Origin: Neoceratodus forsteri | Lineage: Eukaryota > Chordata > Ceratodontiformes > Ceratodontidae | Reading direction: 5' to 3' | Assembly: GCA_016271365.2 (NCBI GenBank) | Contig: CM028129.1 | Span: 431,228,501-431,292,500, forward strand | Length of the DNA: 64,000 nucleotides | In this document: piece by piece, positions 12,084 to 23,900 of the stretch | Layout: each line of letters starts with the position of its first letter | Numbering within the stretch: the first letter of the stretch is position 1 | Program-made: the position numbers and the translations under genes | Notes under the pieces: generated by a model | The model's input: only the letters and a program-made list of their open reading frames with translations | Databases searched by the model: none | Told to the model about the DNA's origin: nothing

Positions 12084-14991
12084 ATGTCTCGGTTGGAGGG
12101 CAAGAAATCTTCCAAGATGGGTCGGCCCCCCCATGCAACGGTGCCCATGCAGCCGAAAGTTCTCCATCACCGACCAGCACGACCAGTGTCTTTCGTGTCT
12201 TGGCCCGCTTCACGACATGGATTCGTGTGATGCCTGCTTCTCCATGGACCACGGTCGCCAATAGCAGCGTGGAAAGTAGGCGACTTCACTTTTCTGAGGG
12301 TCGGTGCGACTGTCTGGCCAAGCCACGCTCTGCGTTTTCCTCCAGGTCCCCTCCTGGTTCTATACGGACTGAGGAGGAGGGAGCCTCGGCTACTTGTAGC
12401 CTAGCCATTGCCGAGGCTTTTTCTGGCCAGGCGCGGGCCCGTCCCGCTCCTTTCCGGCGGGCGGGAGAAACGCGCCATGGCAATCACCCGCCGGGGATGA
12501 AGGCTCCCCTGGTGTCGCTCCGTGGTTATACAAGGCCCAGGTCAGCTGCATCCTCGATGCCGTCGGCGGCGCCACTGCATGGCGCTGTAGGCCCCTGATG
12601 GGGCTGTCGGCGGCACCGACTTGTCGTAGCGGTGCGTGATCTCTGTCAGAGCCGTTCAGCGACTCTGGCGCTGCTAGCAGTGCCGTGAGAACTACTCTGG
12701 CGTATCCCTTTGCATGTCCCATACTCGGCGCCGTCCTCGGCACCAAGGTTGAGCACAGCGCTGTGTCTCGAGGGCTCGGCACCGTGAGGCCGCTCGGTTT
12801 CCTCAGGCAGGCGCCATCTTTGGCTTCCCCTGGCGCGCCGGGGAGCCAAGCGGCCGTGCTCGTGCTGTGTCTGCCTTTGGAGCCATCCTCGGGTCCGCCC
12901 CTGCCCTCGGCGCTGTTTGTGGTGCGGGGGCAGGCAGCCCACCGTTAGCGCGCCCGATGGTGCCCGGGGACTGTCGGCAGCATCTCCATCCTCAGCGCTG
13001 CTCGCAGCGCCGTGGGACCAGATGGCGCCGTGGCTGGTCCCAGCTCTGGATCTCTGGTTCGGGATGGTGCTGCGCCTCCCTCGGATTCCGCTCGTGGGGC
13101 TGCGAGAGGCGCTGGCAACGACTCGGGCACAGCTTTGGTCTCTTGGCCTGTTGGCAAGGATGGCACTGCCCGCCCTTCCACAGTTTGGCACAGGGCCTCG
13201 GACTCTACCTCCTCGGAGACGGAGTCGAGCTCTGAGTCGGACGTGCAGTCTGACCCTTTGGGGTTGGCTGTTGAGGTGGGTAGCACGGTAGTCTCTTCGA
13301 CAAGTCAGAGTCAGCCCCCTTCTGAGGTGAGGTCAGTGGCTACCGAGACTAGGGTCAGGGGTGCCGACCAGCAGGCAGTGGTGCAGGCCACCATAGCTCT
13401 GCAGCCTGGTCTTGGCAGTTTCACTGACCCCTCAGTTGTGGTACCCCCTCCAGTGGTGTGCCTTGATCGCCCAACTTTGGGGCCAATCGAGCACCTGCAG
13501 GGGAGGTACTGCACCTGGATAACCCCTTTGGGGCTGCCCAGAGATGCCAGTTACCTAGGCTGGCCCTCTAGAGGAGGAGGGCTCTTTCAGATTCCGAGGG
13601 GTCGGGGTGTGGTGTCGGCAAGTCTGCCTTTTTCTGGGGTCCACCTGGGCCTGGGAGAAACACGTAGTGCGGATCTCCGCTCTTCCTCCTCAGTCTCTTT
13701 GAGAGAGTCCCGTTCTTTTGAGGTAGGGGACCGTCCTTCTGGACCTATACGGCCCTGGTCGCCTCACAGGGGGGATTCTTCTGGGCGCAGCTAAGGCAGT
13801 ACCGATTTGGTTGTTCCTCTGTCGGCTGTGGGGTCTTCCGGGGCACCTTCTTCCGCGGGTGCCTACGGTCCACTCCTTAGCCCAGGCAGAGGTCAGCCGA
13901 TATCTCTTCTTAGGCTCTGCCCCATCCGTCTGCCACACTCTCTCTGGCCTCCCAGGCATCCTCGGTCCCAGCGGGCCTCTCACCTGGAGAGCAGTTCAGA
14001 GCGGTGGCTGCTTAGTTCCTGCTTACGTTAGGGCAATGGACAGCCAGGTTTTTCAACCTTCCCCCGTGCAGCCACCCACTGAACAGACAGTGACCTCCAG
14101 CTCCTCATCCCCCTCTTCAGGGGGAGAGGAACCCTCTGTCCACATCTCTCCGGCTGCTGATCTCTCTGAGTATCAGCGATTCCTCGTGAGGATGTTGGAA
14201 GATTTGCACCTTACTCCTTCCACTATCAACAATCCTGAACACTCGGCACACACCTTTCTAAGCGATTTTTGCGAGGCCACCCTTGTGGTGCCGCCCTGGC
14301 CGGCTCCCTTTTGGGAGGCGTCATTGCATTCCTGGCAGAGGCCCTTCTCCGAGTTCCTGCCCCAAGGGATCTCAGCCAGAGGTATTATGGCACTCGAGTC
14401 TCCAGGTTCCATGTCTAATCCACAGTCTGGATTGACACAGTTGGATACTCCTGATGGGCTTCTAGCCTTCACTGCGGACCGCTCCCAGATCAAGACTTCT
14501 CGGATTTTGATTTCTGGGGTAGGAGGACTTTCTACTCGACACGGTTACTTCTTTCTATCTCTGCACATCAGGCCCACTATGCAGCCTATGACAGGTTCTT
14601 GTGGTCCAGGCTAGGTCAGCTCCTAGCCTCATTGCCTGACACGGAACAAACCGGACAAGCCATTGCACTCTCTGCGCGTGGCCTGGAGCTAGCAAGGCAC
14701 CAAGCGAGGACATCCTATGATGCCAATGAGGTAGCTACCAGGGTCGTAGGGACAGAGATCTGCACTAGGCAGACGGCATGGCTGCGTCTTTCCCAGTTGT
14801 CACCCTTGGCTCGGCGTAGGGTGATTAATTCCGCCCACCAGGGAACCTACCTCTTTTCCCGCAGAGTGAGACGGCGCTTGTTGGGGCAACTTCCTTCACC
14901 CTCTGGGGGGACTCCGTTTCTCTCTCCCCACTCTCAGGCCTCTCCAGGCCCTGAAGGTTTCCCCCTTAGTGTGTCACCTACTGAGGGCTAA
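12084..14991 (+). pseudogene. Long Gag-like protein of G1, frameshifted
   Basis: The ATG at 12084 (MSRLEGKKSSKMG) follows the left terminus. At 12187-12237 the frame encodes a complete finger CLSCLGPLHDMDSCDAC (C-X2-C-X4-H-X4-C-X2-C), then a long Ser/Gly/Ala/Pro-rich low-complexity region. Open pieces at 13012-13794, 13811-14614 and 14599-14991 alternate between frames. The last contains a Gag core (RHQARTSYDANEVATRVVGT ... RQTAWLRLSQL) alignable with G2. Likely RNA-binding structural protein. The region is much longer than family A Gag. Confidence 0.65.
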
Positions 14992-15044
14992 GGGACTTTG
15001 TCCCTTAGGGTGTAAAAGAAAACCCCCATTGGGGGGGCTCGGTA

Positions 15045-15150
15045 CTCACCCATTTGTGATGAATGGCGAAGATTGACTCAGATAAGATATGAAAATTACA
15101 TACCTGCCGTAATTATGATCTTTCTGTGTATCTTCACCATTCATCACTTT
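15045..15150. repeat. ICR (or fused terminus) of G1
   Basis: GTGATGAATGGCGAAGATTG on the left is the inverse of the G1 left terminus, and GTATCTTCACCATTCATCAC on the right is its complement, with a central dyad AATTACATACCTGCCGTAATT-like at 15093-15113. Confidence 0.8.
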
Positions 15151-15162
15151 CAACCTCATTCA

Positions 15163-15220
15163 TTTCTCGAAGATCTACTGTTACGGTAAGTTCTTACGTA
15201 ACTGTACTTTACAGCTGAGT
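15163..15220 (-). repeat. A1 right terminus (right-end extension)
   Basis: TTTCTCGAAGATCTACTGTT followed by ACGGTAAGTTCTTACGTAAC. This completes the A1 right ITR interrupted by G1. The end contains the family A dyad (GTTAC ... GTAAC) and a consensus-like 5' splice donor (GGTAAGT). Confidence 0.82.
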
Positions 15221-15498
15221 AACCTTTTCTTTTTCCCCTGCAGGCCCGTCAAGATCCCTCATTCCTCAGGGGAAACCTATGGCCTACGCTTTGCTTACTG
15301 CCCCTCCACCGTCTCAGGTGGCCACTCACAGGGGTCAGGCAGACAGAGATCAGGACCTTGGTTTTTACTACCCAGGAGCAAGACCTGCTTGGACTGTGCT
15401 CTATCCCTCCATCACCCCCTTATCTCTCAACATCCCCCTTCCTACCCCCTTCTCAGGAACTGGACATCTCCAGCGTAGTCTGACATGTCTTCAGTGCC
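15221..15498. other. Unassigned stretch
   Basis: No recognisable RT, Gag, ITR or RNA gene. Short open reading at 15279-15521 shows no known motif. It may be diverged Gag 5' sequence of A2, whose left end is otherwise not found. Confidence 0.4.
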
Positions 15499-16884
15499 AT
15501 GCAGCACTCCCAGCCCTCTGACCCAGGAGGCAGGATGACCCTATCCAGTCTCCTACTTCCTCCGCCTAAGAGTTTTCATGGCGACAGGGATACATTACCA
15601 CCCTGGTCCCCTCCTCCTCATATGGAGGACTATTTATCAGATGAACAAGAATTACCGGCTAACTTCCCCGGTGATCTTGAAGACGAAGAGTTCCAAGAAG
15701 TGGATTTTCCAAATCCTGACTCTCCTTATTCGGAAATATCTTCCTTGGATGAGGACCTGCCTACACAGTCCACAGCCTCTCCTCCTGATGACCCTACCTT
15801 TCACGAAATGATGGTCCAAATACAAAAGGTCATGGGATTCTCTACCACAGAACATGACAAATGTAAAGATATGGCAGAATACCTTGAATTACAGAGAAGC
15901 CTGTCTTAGTGGTTCCCCTATTAATCCAAGCCTCACAGAATGCCATGCTGGCGGCTCTGGCATCAGCCTTCAGCTATTACGGCTGTTCCCCGCAGCAGAT
16001 CGTATACACCAAGCTCCTCTGATCATCTCTTTCCTTCTGCTATCCCAGAAGCAGATTCGTAGTCATCACTGCCGCTCATGATCATACTAAAAGACCTAAA
16101 CACATGAGCTCCTTACCTCCCGATAAGGAATCCTAAGACTGGACTATCTAGGGGAAAAGGTATTTTCCTCAGGTACCATGAATATCAGAATTCTAAATTA
16201 CATGGGTCACATGATTAAATACCAGCATACCCTCCGGTCCTCTGCTGTTGATCTTATCAGTAAACTCCCTCCTTCACAAGAAAGGGAAAATTATTGGCTA
16301 CAGTATCAACTAGCAACTTTATCTCCCGTCACCTACTCAGGTCAGGATATAATGCTATAGATACCTCGGCCCGATTGTCAGCCTCTGGCATTTCTTTGCG
16401 TCACCATGCCTGGCTTCGCGTTTCAGATTTTACAACTGATGTACAACACAAATTAGCTAATGCCCCTTTCAATGGGTCTAAGCTGTTCGGGCCAGGTACT
16501 CAAGCTTTACTAGATGACTTACAGACGTCAGGCAGAACCCTACGTACAGTTCATGGCATGTACCGTAGTACACATACAACCTACCGTACTCAGTACTCTT
16601 CTTATTCCAAAAGAGATGGAAAACACAGAGCTACTACTAAAGGTGGTTTTAGAGGTCGTACTCAATCCACCAGAGGCAACACCTCTGCTGCCCAGGGCTC
16701 CTTCCTCCACCCTCCTGAGGGGGCTGGGCAGCCCAGTGACCCATTAGGACTTTCCCCACGCCTCCTTGACCAGGCCTCAGAGGCTGTGGGTGGTCGTTTT
16801 GCCCTTCATTTGGAGGCCTGGCAAACTGTCACTTCAGACAAATGGGCACTTCAGGTAATACAAAGGATCACACTCTGGAGTTGA
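15499..16884 (+). pseudogene. DIRS Gag-like protein (A2)
   Basis: Open piece 15499-15909 (136 codons) is acidic, with FHEMMVQIQKVMGF matching the helical block before LRQKDPKP in A1. After frame changes, 16294-16884 (196 codons) gives the Gag core NAIDTSARLSASGISLRHHA followed by WLRVSDFTTDVQHKLANAPF, then an Arg/Gly/Thr-rich basic tail, and continues without a stop into the start of the Pol-like segment (LHLEAWQTVTSDKWALQVI). Probably nucleic-acid binding. No N-terminal finger is seen, in line with the missing left end. Confidence 0.7.
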
Positions 16885-18290
16885 TCTCCACCCACCCTCT
16901 CATCCTAGCCATAGGATTCATTATCCATCAGATCATATACCCATTCTTCAGGAGGAATTGAGGGCTCTTCTGGTCAGATAGGCTGTTTTGCCAGTACACC
17001 CTTCAGAACATCAAACGGGATTGTACTCCCACTTCTTTCTGGTACCCAAATGAACTGGAGACCTCAGAAAACAACCTTTTCATCCAGTACAAACGTCTTT
17101 GCTTGATGGCTCTGTCACCCCTACCTGCTACAAGTTTCTGCGCTTCCACCTACTGGGTCAAAACTACTCCCATATGGCCTCTCTTTAGCCCCAAGGGTGT
17201 TCACCAAATGCCAAGCGGTGGTCGCAGCAGCTTTACAAAGAAAAGGGCACTTTATTTTCTCATATCTAGTCGACTGGCTAATCAAAGCAGACTCGGAAAG
17301 TAGTCACAGCCAGACAAGTGCTATGCCCTCTGGGTCATATGGCTGCTACCATTCCTGTGGTGGCATTCGCCCATTTTCACATCAGACCTGTCCAGTGGAC
17401 CCTCCAGAATCAATGATCTCAAAGAACAGGACAGTTCAAAGACAAGATCAATGTCACTCCCTCTCTGAAGTCAGCCCTGATGTGGTGGACAATCAGAACC
17501 AATTTATGTCAAGGAATGCCTTTCTGGTCCCTCTCTCTCCCATGCAGATGTTAGCCACGAATACTTCCCTGGACAGATGGGGCACACACCTGGGTCTTTA
17601 CTGGACATAAGGCAAATGGACCAACTCTCTCCCTCAGTCTCATATCAGTCTCCTAGAGCTGAAAGCAGTCCGCTTAGCCATTCAAGCATTTCCACCCTAC
17701 TTAACTCCAGGTCCGTTGCTGATCCAGTGAGACAACACTGCAGTGGTATTCTACCTCAACAAGCAGGGAGGTACGAAATCCTGTACCCTATGCATGGTGA
17801 CCCTTGCAAGAAGCCATCCGGCAACATCTGACACTAACTGCTGTCCACTTACCGGAATGTTACAATCTGTTGGCTGACCGTCTAAGCCACCAGTTCTCCA
17901 CACATGAATGGACACTTCACGAAGAAGTACTCCAAAAAATCTTCAACTTATGGGGAACCCCACAACTGGATCTGTTTGCCTCCCCAGTCAATTACCATCT
18001 CCTCAACTATTTTTCCATTATCCTGAGCAAAAAGGGACAGTCTATAGATGCCCTGTCCGAACCTTGGATAGGACTCTTCTTATATGCCCCCTTCCCTTCC
18101 CTGTCCTGCAACGGACTCTACTGAAACTACAACTAGAACCCGCCACAATGATCCTCATAGCTCCCCTGTGGCCTCACCAAGCATGGTTTCCTCTACTTAA
18201 GCAATTATCAATACAGGAACCCATTCCATTGCTAATCACTCTGGATCTCTTGACTCCGTGTCAAGGGGCTCTTTGCATCCCAACCTGAAG
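16780..18290 (+). pseudogene. DIRS Pol: RT, RNase H, MT-like tail (A2), decayed
   Basis: RT is badly eroded. Pieces include SHFFLVPK near 17030, KVFTKCQAVVAAALQRKGHF at about 17200 and FSYLVDWLI where YLDDWL is expected near 17260, so the active site is lost. RNase H signatures are QLDLFAS at about 17970 and a degenerate DNTAVVFYLNKQGG near 17730. The MT-like tail at 17950-18210 has the block leading to LIAPLWPHQAWFPLLKQL. Multiple frame changes; clearly dead. Confidence 0.75.
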
Positions 18291-19336
18291 GCTCTATGCC
18301 TTCACACATGGCTCCTGGAGGCCGCTTTCATAGCCAGATTACAAGTGTCCTCTCCTGTTGCCAATATTCTCTTGGCCTCACATAACCAGCAACCAGAGAA
18401 ACATAAAATTCCAAATGGAAACTCTTTCCATATAGTCTGCTTCTCGATCATTGGATCCCTATTCCTGCCCACTGACAAAAGTTCTGGACTACCTGGCCTC
18501 GTTGTCTGAGTCAGGTTTGAGCTAGTCCTCCATCAAAGTCAATTTGGCTGCTGTCTTGACTTTCCATGAACCACTAGATGGCAGATTACTGTACCAACAT
18601 CATCTAGCCGAAATGTTTTTGAAAGAAATGTTACATATCAAATCACCTATCAGATGACCCACTCTTTTGTGGGATCTCAATTTTGTAATAGAGAAATGAA
18701 CCCTTGAACCAGCGGCCACTTGTGGCCTTCATTTCTTTCATGGAAAACCTTATTTCCAGTGGCTGTCACTTCAACTCACCGTATTTCCGAGCTTCATGCC
18801 CTCATGTGTAGGGAACCTTACTTGATTTTTCACAAGGACAGGGTGGCACTGCATTATCAGCCCTTCCTAAAGTAGTCTCTGAACAAACTCTAAATCAATC
18901 CCTGGAGTTACCAGTATACTATCTTGAATACTCCAACCAAGGTAAACATCTACTACACACCTTAGATGTCCATCATATATTACGCTACTACACTAATCAA
19001 ATAAAATTGATTAGAAAGACTTCTCAATTGTTTGTCACTTTTGCCTTGGGCCACAAAGGCTCCCATTTACTAAAAGAACCCTTTCTAACTGGTTGGCACA
19101 TTGTATTACTTTCTGTTACACAAACGCAACAAACCTTACCAGGACCTGTCCAGTCCATTCCACTAGCACTATATGGGCTACTCACTGCTTGCTTTAAAGG
19201 AGCCTCCATTTCAGATCTCTGCAATGCAGCTACCTGGTCCACAATCCATACATTCACAAAGCATTATAATCTGGATATTGCTTCAAGCCATAGGACGGCC
19301 TTTGGCTATGCAGTCCTACAAGGCCTTCTGTCATAA
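18290..19336 (+). pseudogene. DIRS tyrosine recombinase (A2), decayed
   Basis: Around 18765-18810 the Arg I block reads VTSTHRISELHALM, keeping one Arg but with His in place of the preceding Arg. SLELPVYYLEYSNQGKHLLH continues to about 18950. The C-terminal segment is open at 19007-19336 and includes QLFVTFALGH, LCNAATWSTIHTFTKHYNLD (Trp and the candidate Tyr present) and AVLQGLLS at the stop. The HxxR box is not recognisable in this segment. Confidence 0.75.
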
Positions 19337-19383
19337 TGTCCACCCATCTAGAGTTTACTGCTTGGAATTTATCCCAAGTGTAT

Positions 19384-19479
19384 TACCTACTGCAAGAGAC
19401 CATTCTGTAGAAGATAGCACAGTTACGTAAAAACTTACCATAACAGTTGATCTTTGAGGAGTGTCTCTTGCAGTAGGTC
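19384..19479. repeat. ICR of A2
   Basis: ACCTACTGCAAGAGACCATT and GAGTGTCTCTTGCAGTAGGT flank the centre AGTTACGTAAAAACTTACCA; halves are inverted relative to each other and complementary to the ITR ends at 19740-19805. Confidence 0.87.
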
Positions 19480-19489
19480 CAATCCCACC

Positions 19490-19808
19490 CTATGTCCCCC
19501 TCCTTCTCTAGGAGAACAAATTCTGGTCCAATGACTTTTGGGTTGGGATACCTCTGGTACCTCGGGTTCCCCTCTGTCCTCACTTTGCGAGCTGAATCCG
19601 GCTGGGGAACTGAGGATACCAGGGACCACTACCGCTTATATAGGAAACAGAAAGCTGATGTCATGTGTGGGAAGCCCCTGGTGCAAAACTGCTAGAAGAG
19701 CTGCCATGCGCCACAGCAACTTCTACTGGTAACCCAAGTTTATTACCTACTGCAAGAGAGACTCCTCAAAGATCTACTGTTATGGTATGTTTTACGTAAC
19801 TGTACTTT
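19490..19808 (-). repeat. Right ITR of A2 with TATA-like element
   Basis: On the minus strand TATATAAG occupies 19642-19635 and CAGTTCCCCAGCC starts 30 bases downstream at 19612. The end, at 19742-19805, reads ACCTACTGCAAGAGAGACTC, then GATCTACTGTTATGG and a dyad-containing extension to TACTTT. Confidence 0.85.
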
Positions 19809-19810
19809 CT

Positions 19811-19990
19811 AACCCCATGTATTCTTCTATATTCCTAACTCTCTGCAGTCTGCCTCCTAAGTAGAACTGCCGGAGCAAATGGAACTTTATGCAAGTGATG
19901 GAACCATCATTGGCTCATGCAACTTATTTAAACTGCTGCCTCATCTGCTGCAATGTTCCGCAACGTACCAGATTTCTTACTCCTCTGACA
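19811..19990 (+). repeat. Left ITR of D1
   Basis: AACCCCATGTATTCTTCTAT start, complementary to the first half of the D1 ICR. Paired with 25290-25511. Confidence 0.85.
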
Positions 19991-20479
19991 AGTCAAGATG
20001 CCCAGGAGACTCCTTAGGTCATTCGTTGGCTAATTGTGAAGTATAAGTTTCTTATACTGATTTATTTTTTACTGCTGCCTTTGTTTATTGTTTAATTCTT
20101 TCATATGTTAATTTAGTTTAGTTGTTTAGAGTTAACTTGTGTTATTTTCTTGGTTCCTCATGGTTCGGGATAACCGCTAAGGAACCGGGTAGTTTTTCAC
20201 AGTTTGCAGAACTTTTCCTCTATTTAGAATATAATTTAAGTGTTTTAAAAACTGTTTTAAATATTATTTTGAAACCGCTGAACAGGTTTCTTTCAACCGC
20301 TAACCCGGTTCCGAGTTTAAAACTCTCGGTTCATATTTGGAACCTGATCAGTTCCTGAACCAACTGCAAAAAAAAAAAACTCTGTTTTGTTGGTTGTGTT
20401 TTTTCTCCTGGAAAAGGAGTTGTCAGAAAACAAAGGAAAAGACTGGTCCCCAAGGTTTTAAAAATTGTATTATTTATTT

Positions 20480-22070
20480 AGTTTGTTAACTTGGGTTAGT
20501 GCGCTAGCCAAAGTTGACTATTTTCAAACACGACCCAATTAAGTGTGGGGCGTGTTTGCCAGAACAGACAAGCATGAGCGCTGTGTGGTCTGCCTGGGAA
20601 CCGAACATTTTTCAACAAATTGTGAATATGCAAGTCTTTTCCACAAAGACAGTGGAAAAAGACTAGAAAGGTTGCAAAAGAGACTGGATAAGTGCTTCGG
20701 GCTCTGACCAGCCAACACCCTCCAGATCTGCAGGCGAAACCACTGTCTCTTTTTACACACCCTGAGAAGGGTGATGCAGGCACCTTAAAAGGGTGAATGG
20801 ACCAGCTGACTTCTCGTTCCTCTAAGAAAGCCAAAAGACAAAGCACATCGAACCCCAGAAAACAAAAGGGGTTTCTTCTGTGCCTTACAGCCTGCCAATG
20901 CACAGGAGATTGCCCAGGACAAGAAGGTCATTCAGGCAATACAGAGTTTCCTACCTTCTCCCACCCTCCCTCCTCCAAGGGTTCAGGAACATATTCCTTC
21001 CTCTGAATTCCCTCCCAGGATATGGATTATGGGAGTTATGATTTGCCAGAGGCTGATGGTGAGCCCATTGAACCAGAGCAGGAATTTAGCTTCCTCCTAG
21101 AACAGAAGATTTTCTTCACATTTCTTCTTTGTAAGGAAAATGGTGGATGCTCTTGACCTAGCTACTACTGAGGTCATAGAGGATGAAGAGGAGGCTGAGT
21201 GTATGGAGATATGGGGTTAACACCCACTAAGAAAATTCTCCTTCCTATATATAAATTATTTTAAAAGATATATTTACTATCCTGCAGAACCCACATATTG
21301 TCCTGCCTCTGATAAAAGGCGGATACTAAGTATCAGCTGGACAGGCAAGGGCTGAATTCTCTATTCCCACCCTGACCATCATAATATAGTCCAGCAGGCA
21401 GCCTGTGAAAAGGTGAGGGTTCCTCTATCCTCTCATCCACCTGAGAAGGATTTTAGGAAGATAGTATGTATAAAAAGGTAATTTAGCTGTGCCTCTGGGG
21501 GTCAGACAAGCTATTGACCAGGTCTATGCTGCACAGTACCAGAAAACACTGTGGTAGTCCATTTTGGCAATGTCAGAAAAGGTCTCCCGATGACCTAGCA
21601 GAAACAGCAAGGTTTGGACTGGAAGCATCCAAATACCAGTTCCAAATGACAGCAGATGCCAGTAATAATGCTTCTAGGTGGATGGCTCTAACCGTAGCCC
21701 TGAGAAGGCTGGCATGGCTGAGGGCTACTAATTTAACACAGGATACCCAGACTAAGGCCATGGATTTTCCTGTTCAAGGTCATTCTCTCTTTGTTAAACA
21801 TACTGAAGAGTATATGAAAAGATGGACAGTACAAAGCCACCTGTAAGAGTAACTCTTCCAAAGGTAGGCCTTCTCCCTCATACATGCCTTATGGAAGAGG
21901 AGGCAGAGGAAGAACACCATATGGCAGGTCCTTCTATCAAGCACAAGCTCTTCCACAGCTGCAGCCTTACCCACAGCAGACTGGGTATTATAGGGCCAGA
22001 GGTAAGAGGGGCTCCAGAAGAGGTTCCCACTCCACCCAGGCTCAGGCACCGCCAAAACAAAATCCCTGAC
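20480..22070 (+). pseudogene. DIRS Gag-like protein (D1), frameshifted
   Basis: At 20582-20632 the frame gives CVVCLGTEHFSTNCEYA, matching the C-X2-C-X4-H-X4-C-X2-C pattern except that the last Cys is Ala, then a basic run (HKDSGKRLERLQKRLDK) and a stop. Later pieces are acidic (around 21060-21200). The open stretch 21514-21846 (110 codons) has the Gag core (DASNNASRWMALTVALRRLA followed by WLRATNL). An Arg/Gly/Tyr-rich tail, PYGRGGRGRTPYGRSFYQ, lies at 21884-22069. The AT-rich composition differs from family B and C gag. 20000-20480 is AT-rich 5' leader without coding signal. Confidence 0.65.
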
Positions 22071-22164
22071 TCTATTGTCAAGGCAATGGTACCTGGTACC
22101 AGTAGGGGGCAGACTGACTCACTTTTTCAATGCCTGGTAGGCCATCGCCACAAACAAGTGGGTT

Positions 22165-23900
22165 TTGGAATTAGTGAGTCAGGGAATGTCCCTGAGCTTC
22201 AAGTCTCTTCCTCCTCTGAAATCAAAGCTGTTTAAATTAGCTTCTCTTCAGGAGAGACAGCTTTTGGAAAAAGAGGTTCAAACCTTGCTCCACATAAAAG
22301 CAGTGGAGCCTGTACCAAAGCTTCAGAGAGGAAGAGGTTTTTATTCTCTGTACTTCCTTACCAAAAAGAAGAATGGGGAGTGGCAGCCTAGTCTAGACCT
22401 TAGACATTTGAACAAGTATCTTGTAAAACCAAAATTCAAAATGGTTACACTGTCTCTGATCTTGCCATTCAAAAGGAGACTGGCTGGCATCTCTGGATTT
22501 AAGGATGCCTATTTCCACATCCCTATAAGGGAGTCTCACAGGAGGTACCTCAGGTTCAGACTTCCTTCAGGGCACTACCAGTCTTCAGCCCTGCCCTTCG
22601 GCCTCACCTCAGCACCCAGGGTGTTCACAAAATGTCTAGCAGTGGTAGTGACATACCTAAGAAGGTTGGGAATTTCACTTTTTCCCTACCTCGATGACTG
22701 GTTAGTCGTGGGAAAGTTATCACAACAGGAGGAAGATCACCTGGCAATAATAAAAAAAATATGTTACAGACTCTGGGATTCCTGATAAACCAGGAATAAT
22801 CCATTCTCAATCCAGTACAAGTCCTGCACTTCATTGGAGCAGAACTGGACACTGTAAAGGAGAGAGCCTTTCTTCCAAAGGACAGGGTCCAGAGCATCCT
22901 GCAAATTATTACCTCATTCAGGTTGGGAAAGCCATGTCCAGCAAGGCAATACTTGCAGATTTTGGGACACATGGCTACAGTAACAGGAGTTGTCTTGGAA
23001 ACAAGATATCGAATGAGGGATATTCAGTTTCATCTTGGGGCATACTGGTGCCTAAGAAAAGACAAAATGTCAAAATTGACTCCAGTAACAAAACCTGTGC
23101 TCCAGTCTCTACAGGGGGTGGACGGATGCACACAATCTAAGAGCAGGAGTTCCCTTTCAGAGGGATAATCCATCAGTCATCCTTACAACAGATGTCTCTC
23201 TGTTGGGATGGGGTGCTCACTTAGGAAAGCACACTACCCATGGCATATGATCAAGTGTGGAGTCACTCCTTCACATGAACTTGTTGGAGCTCTGAGCAGT
23301 ATTTCTGGCTTTAAAAGGTTTCTCTCCTGGTACAGGGCAAAGTGGTACAGGTCAGAACAGACAACACCACCACAATGGACTACATAAAACAAGGGAACAA
23401 AGTTGGATCCCTTGTGCAGATCCATGAAAATATGGGAATTGGCCTACTCACTAAAAGCTTCCCTGCAGGCCATTCATGTCCCAGGCAAGGACAATACCCT
23501 GGCAGATGCTCTAACAAAATCAACCAGGCACATCACGAATGGTCTCTAAACATACAGGTACTGTACTCAGTGTTCAGAAGATTGGGCACCCCAGAGGTGG
23601 ATCTCTTTGCCTCTCACGAGAATCACCTTTTTCCCCTATTCTGTTGCAGACCTCCAGCCAAGGGTATAAGCCCACTGGATGCCCTTGCTCTGGACTGGTC
23701 AGTAAGGCACCTGTACACCTGAGTCCATGATCATGATAGCATCAGATTGGACCAGACAACCATGGTACTCCTGATGTTGTCCATGTCAGCATACAAACCA
23801 ATACATCTTCCCAGGAGGCACAATCTCTTAACCTCCTAGCAGGGAAAATCCTTTACCCGAATCTCAAGTCTCTCAGGCTCAAGGCCTGGTTCTTGAGCAC
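22165..23900 (+). pseudogene. DIRS Pol: RT largely open, RNase H broken (D1)
   Basis: Open from 22165 to 22785 (206 codons): EVQTLLHIKAVEPVPKLQRG, FYSLYFLTKKKNGEWQPSLD, GISGFKDAYFHIPI (normally SLDLKDAY), ALPFGLTSAPRVFTKCLAVV and an intact YLDDWL at 22689-22700. The frame breaks at 22785; LHFIGAELDTVKERAF continues near 22830. RNase H blocks LTTDVSLLGWGAHLG (about 23185) and RTDNTTTMDYIKQ (about 23355) are in different frames, and the MT-like PEVDLFASHENHLFPLFC is at about 23590. It is the best-preserved RT fold in the left half of the window, yet non-functional overall. Confidence 0.85.

Larger units (their letters stand above)
11694..15162 (+). mobile_element. Gag-only DIRS-like element G1, nested in the A1 right ITR
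   Basis: Left terminus TGTGTCAGTCTTCACCATTC is the reverse complement of the left half of an ICR at 15045-15150. Between them only a Gag-like reading region is seen; no RT, RNase H or recombinase block was found in any frame. No right ITR follows the ICR; A1 sequence resumes directly (TTTCTCGAAGATCTACTG), and joining 11693 to 15163 restores the expected A ITR. Either a deletion derivative or a non-autonomous family; G2 has the same layout. Confidence 0.75.
15499..19810 (+). mobile_element. DIRS retrotransposon A2, left end missing
   Basis: Gag, pol and recombinase remnants followed by an ICR (19384-19479) and right ITR (19490-19808) of family A type. No left ITR is recognised after the A1 terminus at 15220, so A2 is left-truncated or its start has diverged. 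D1 begins immediately after its right end. Confidence 0.8.

Noticed and set aside
12390..13286. Long minus-strand open frames across G1
   Set aside because: They lie opposite a GC-rich, low-complexity Gag-like region and show no domain; GC-rich DNA produces such antisense frames by chance.
19384..19479. Rho-independent-style terminator or riboswitch hairpin
   Set aside because: The inverted repeats match the element ends, and the sequence is eukaryotic; they are DIRS ICRs. The same applies to the other ICRs.
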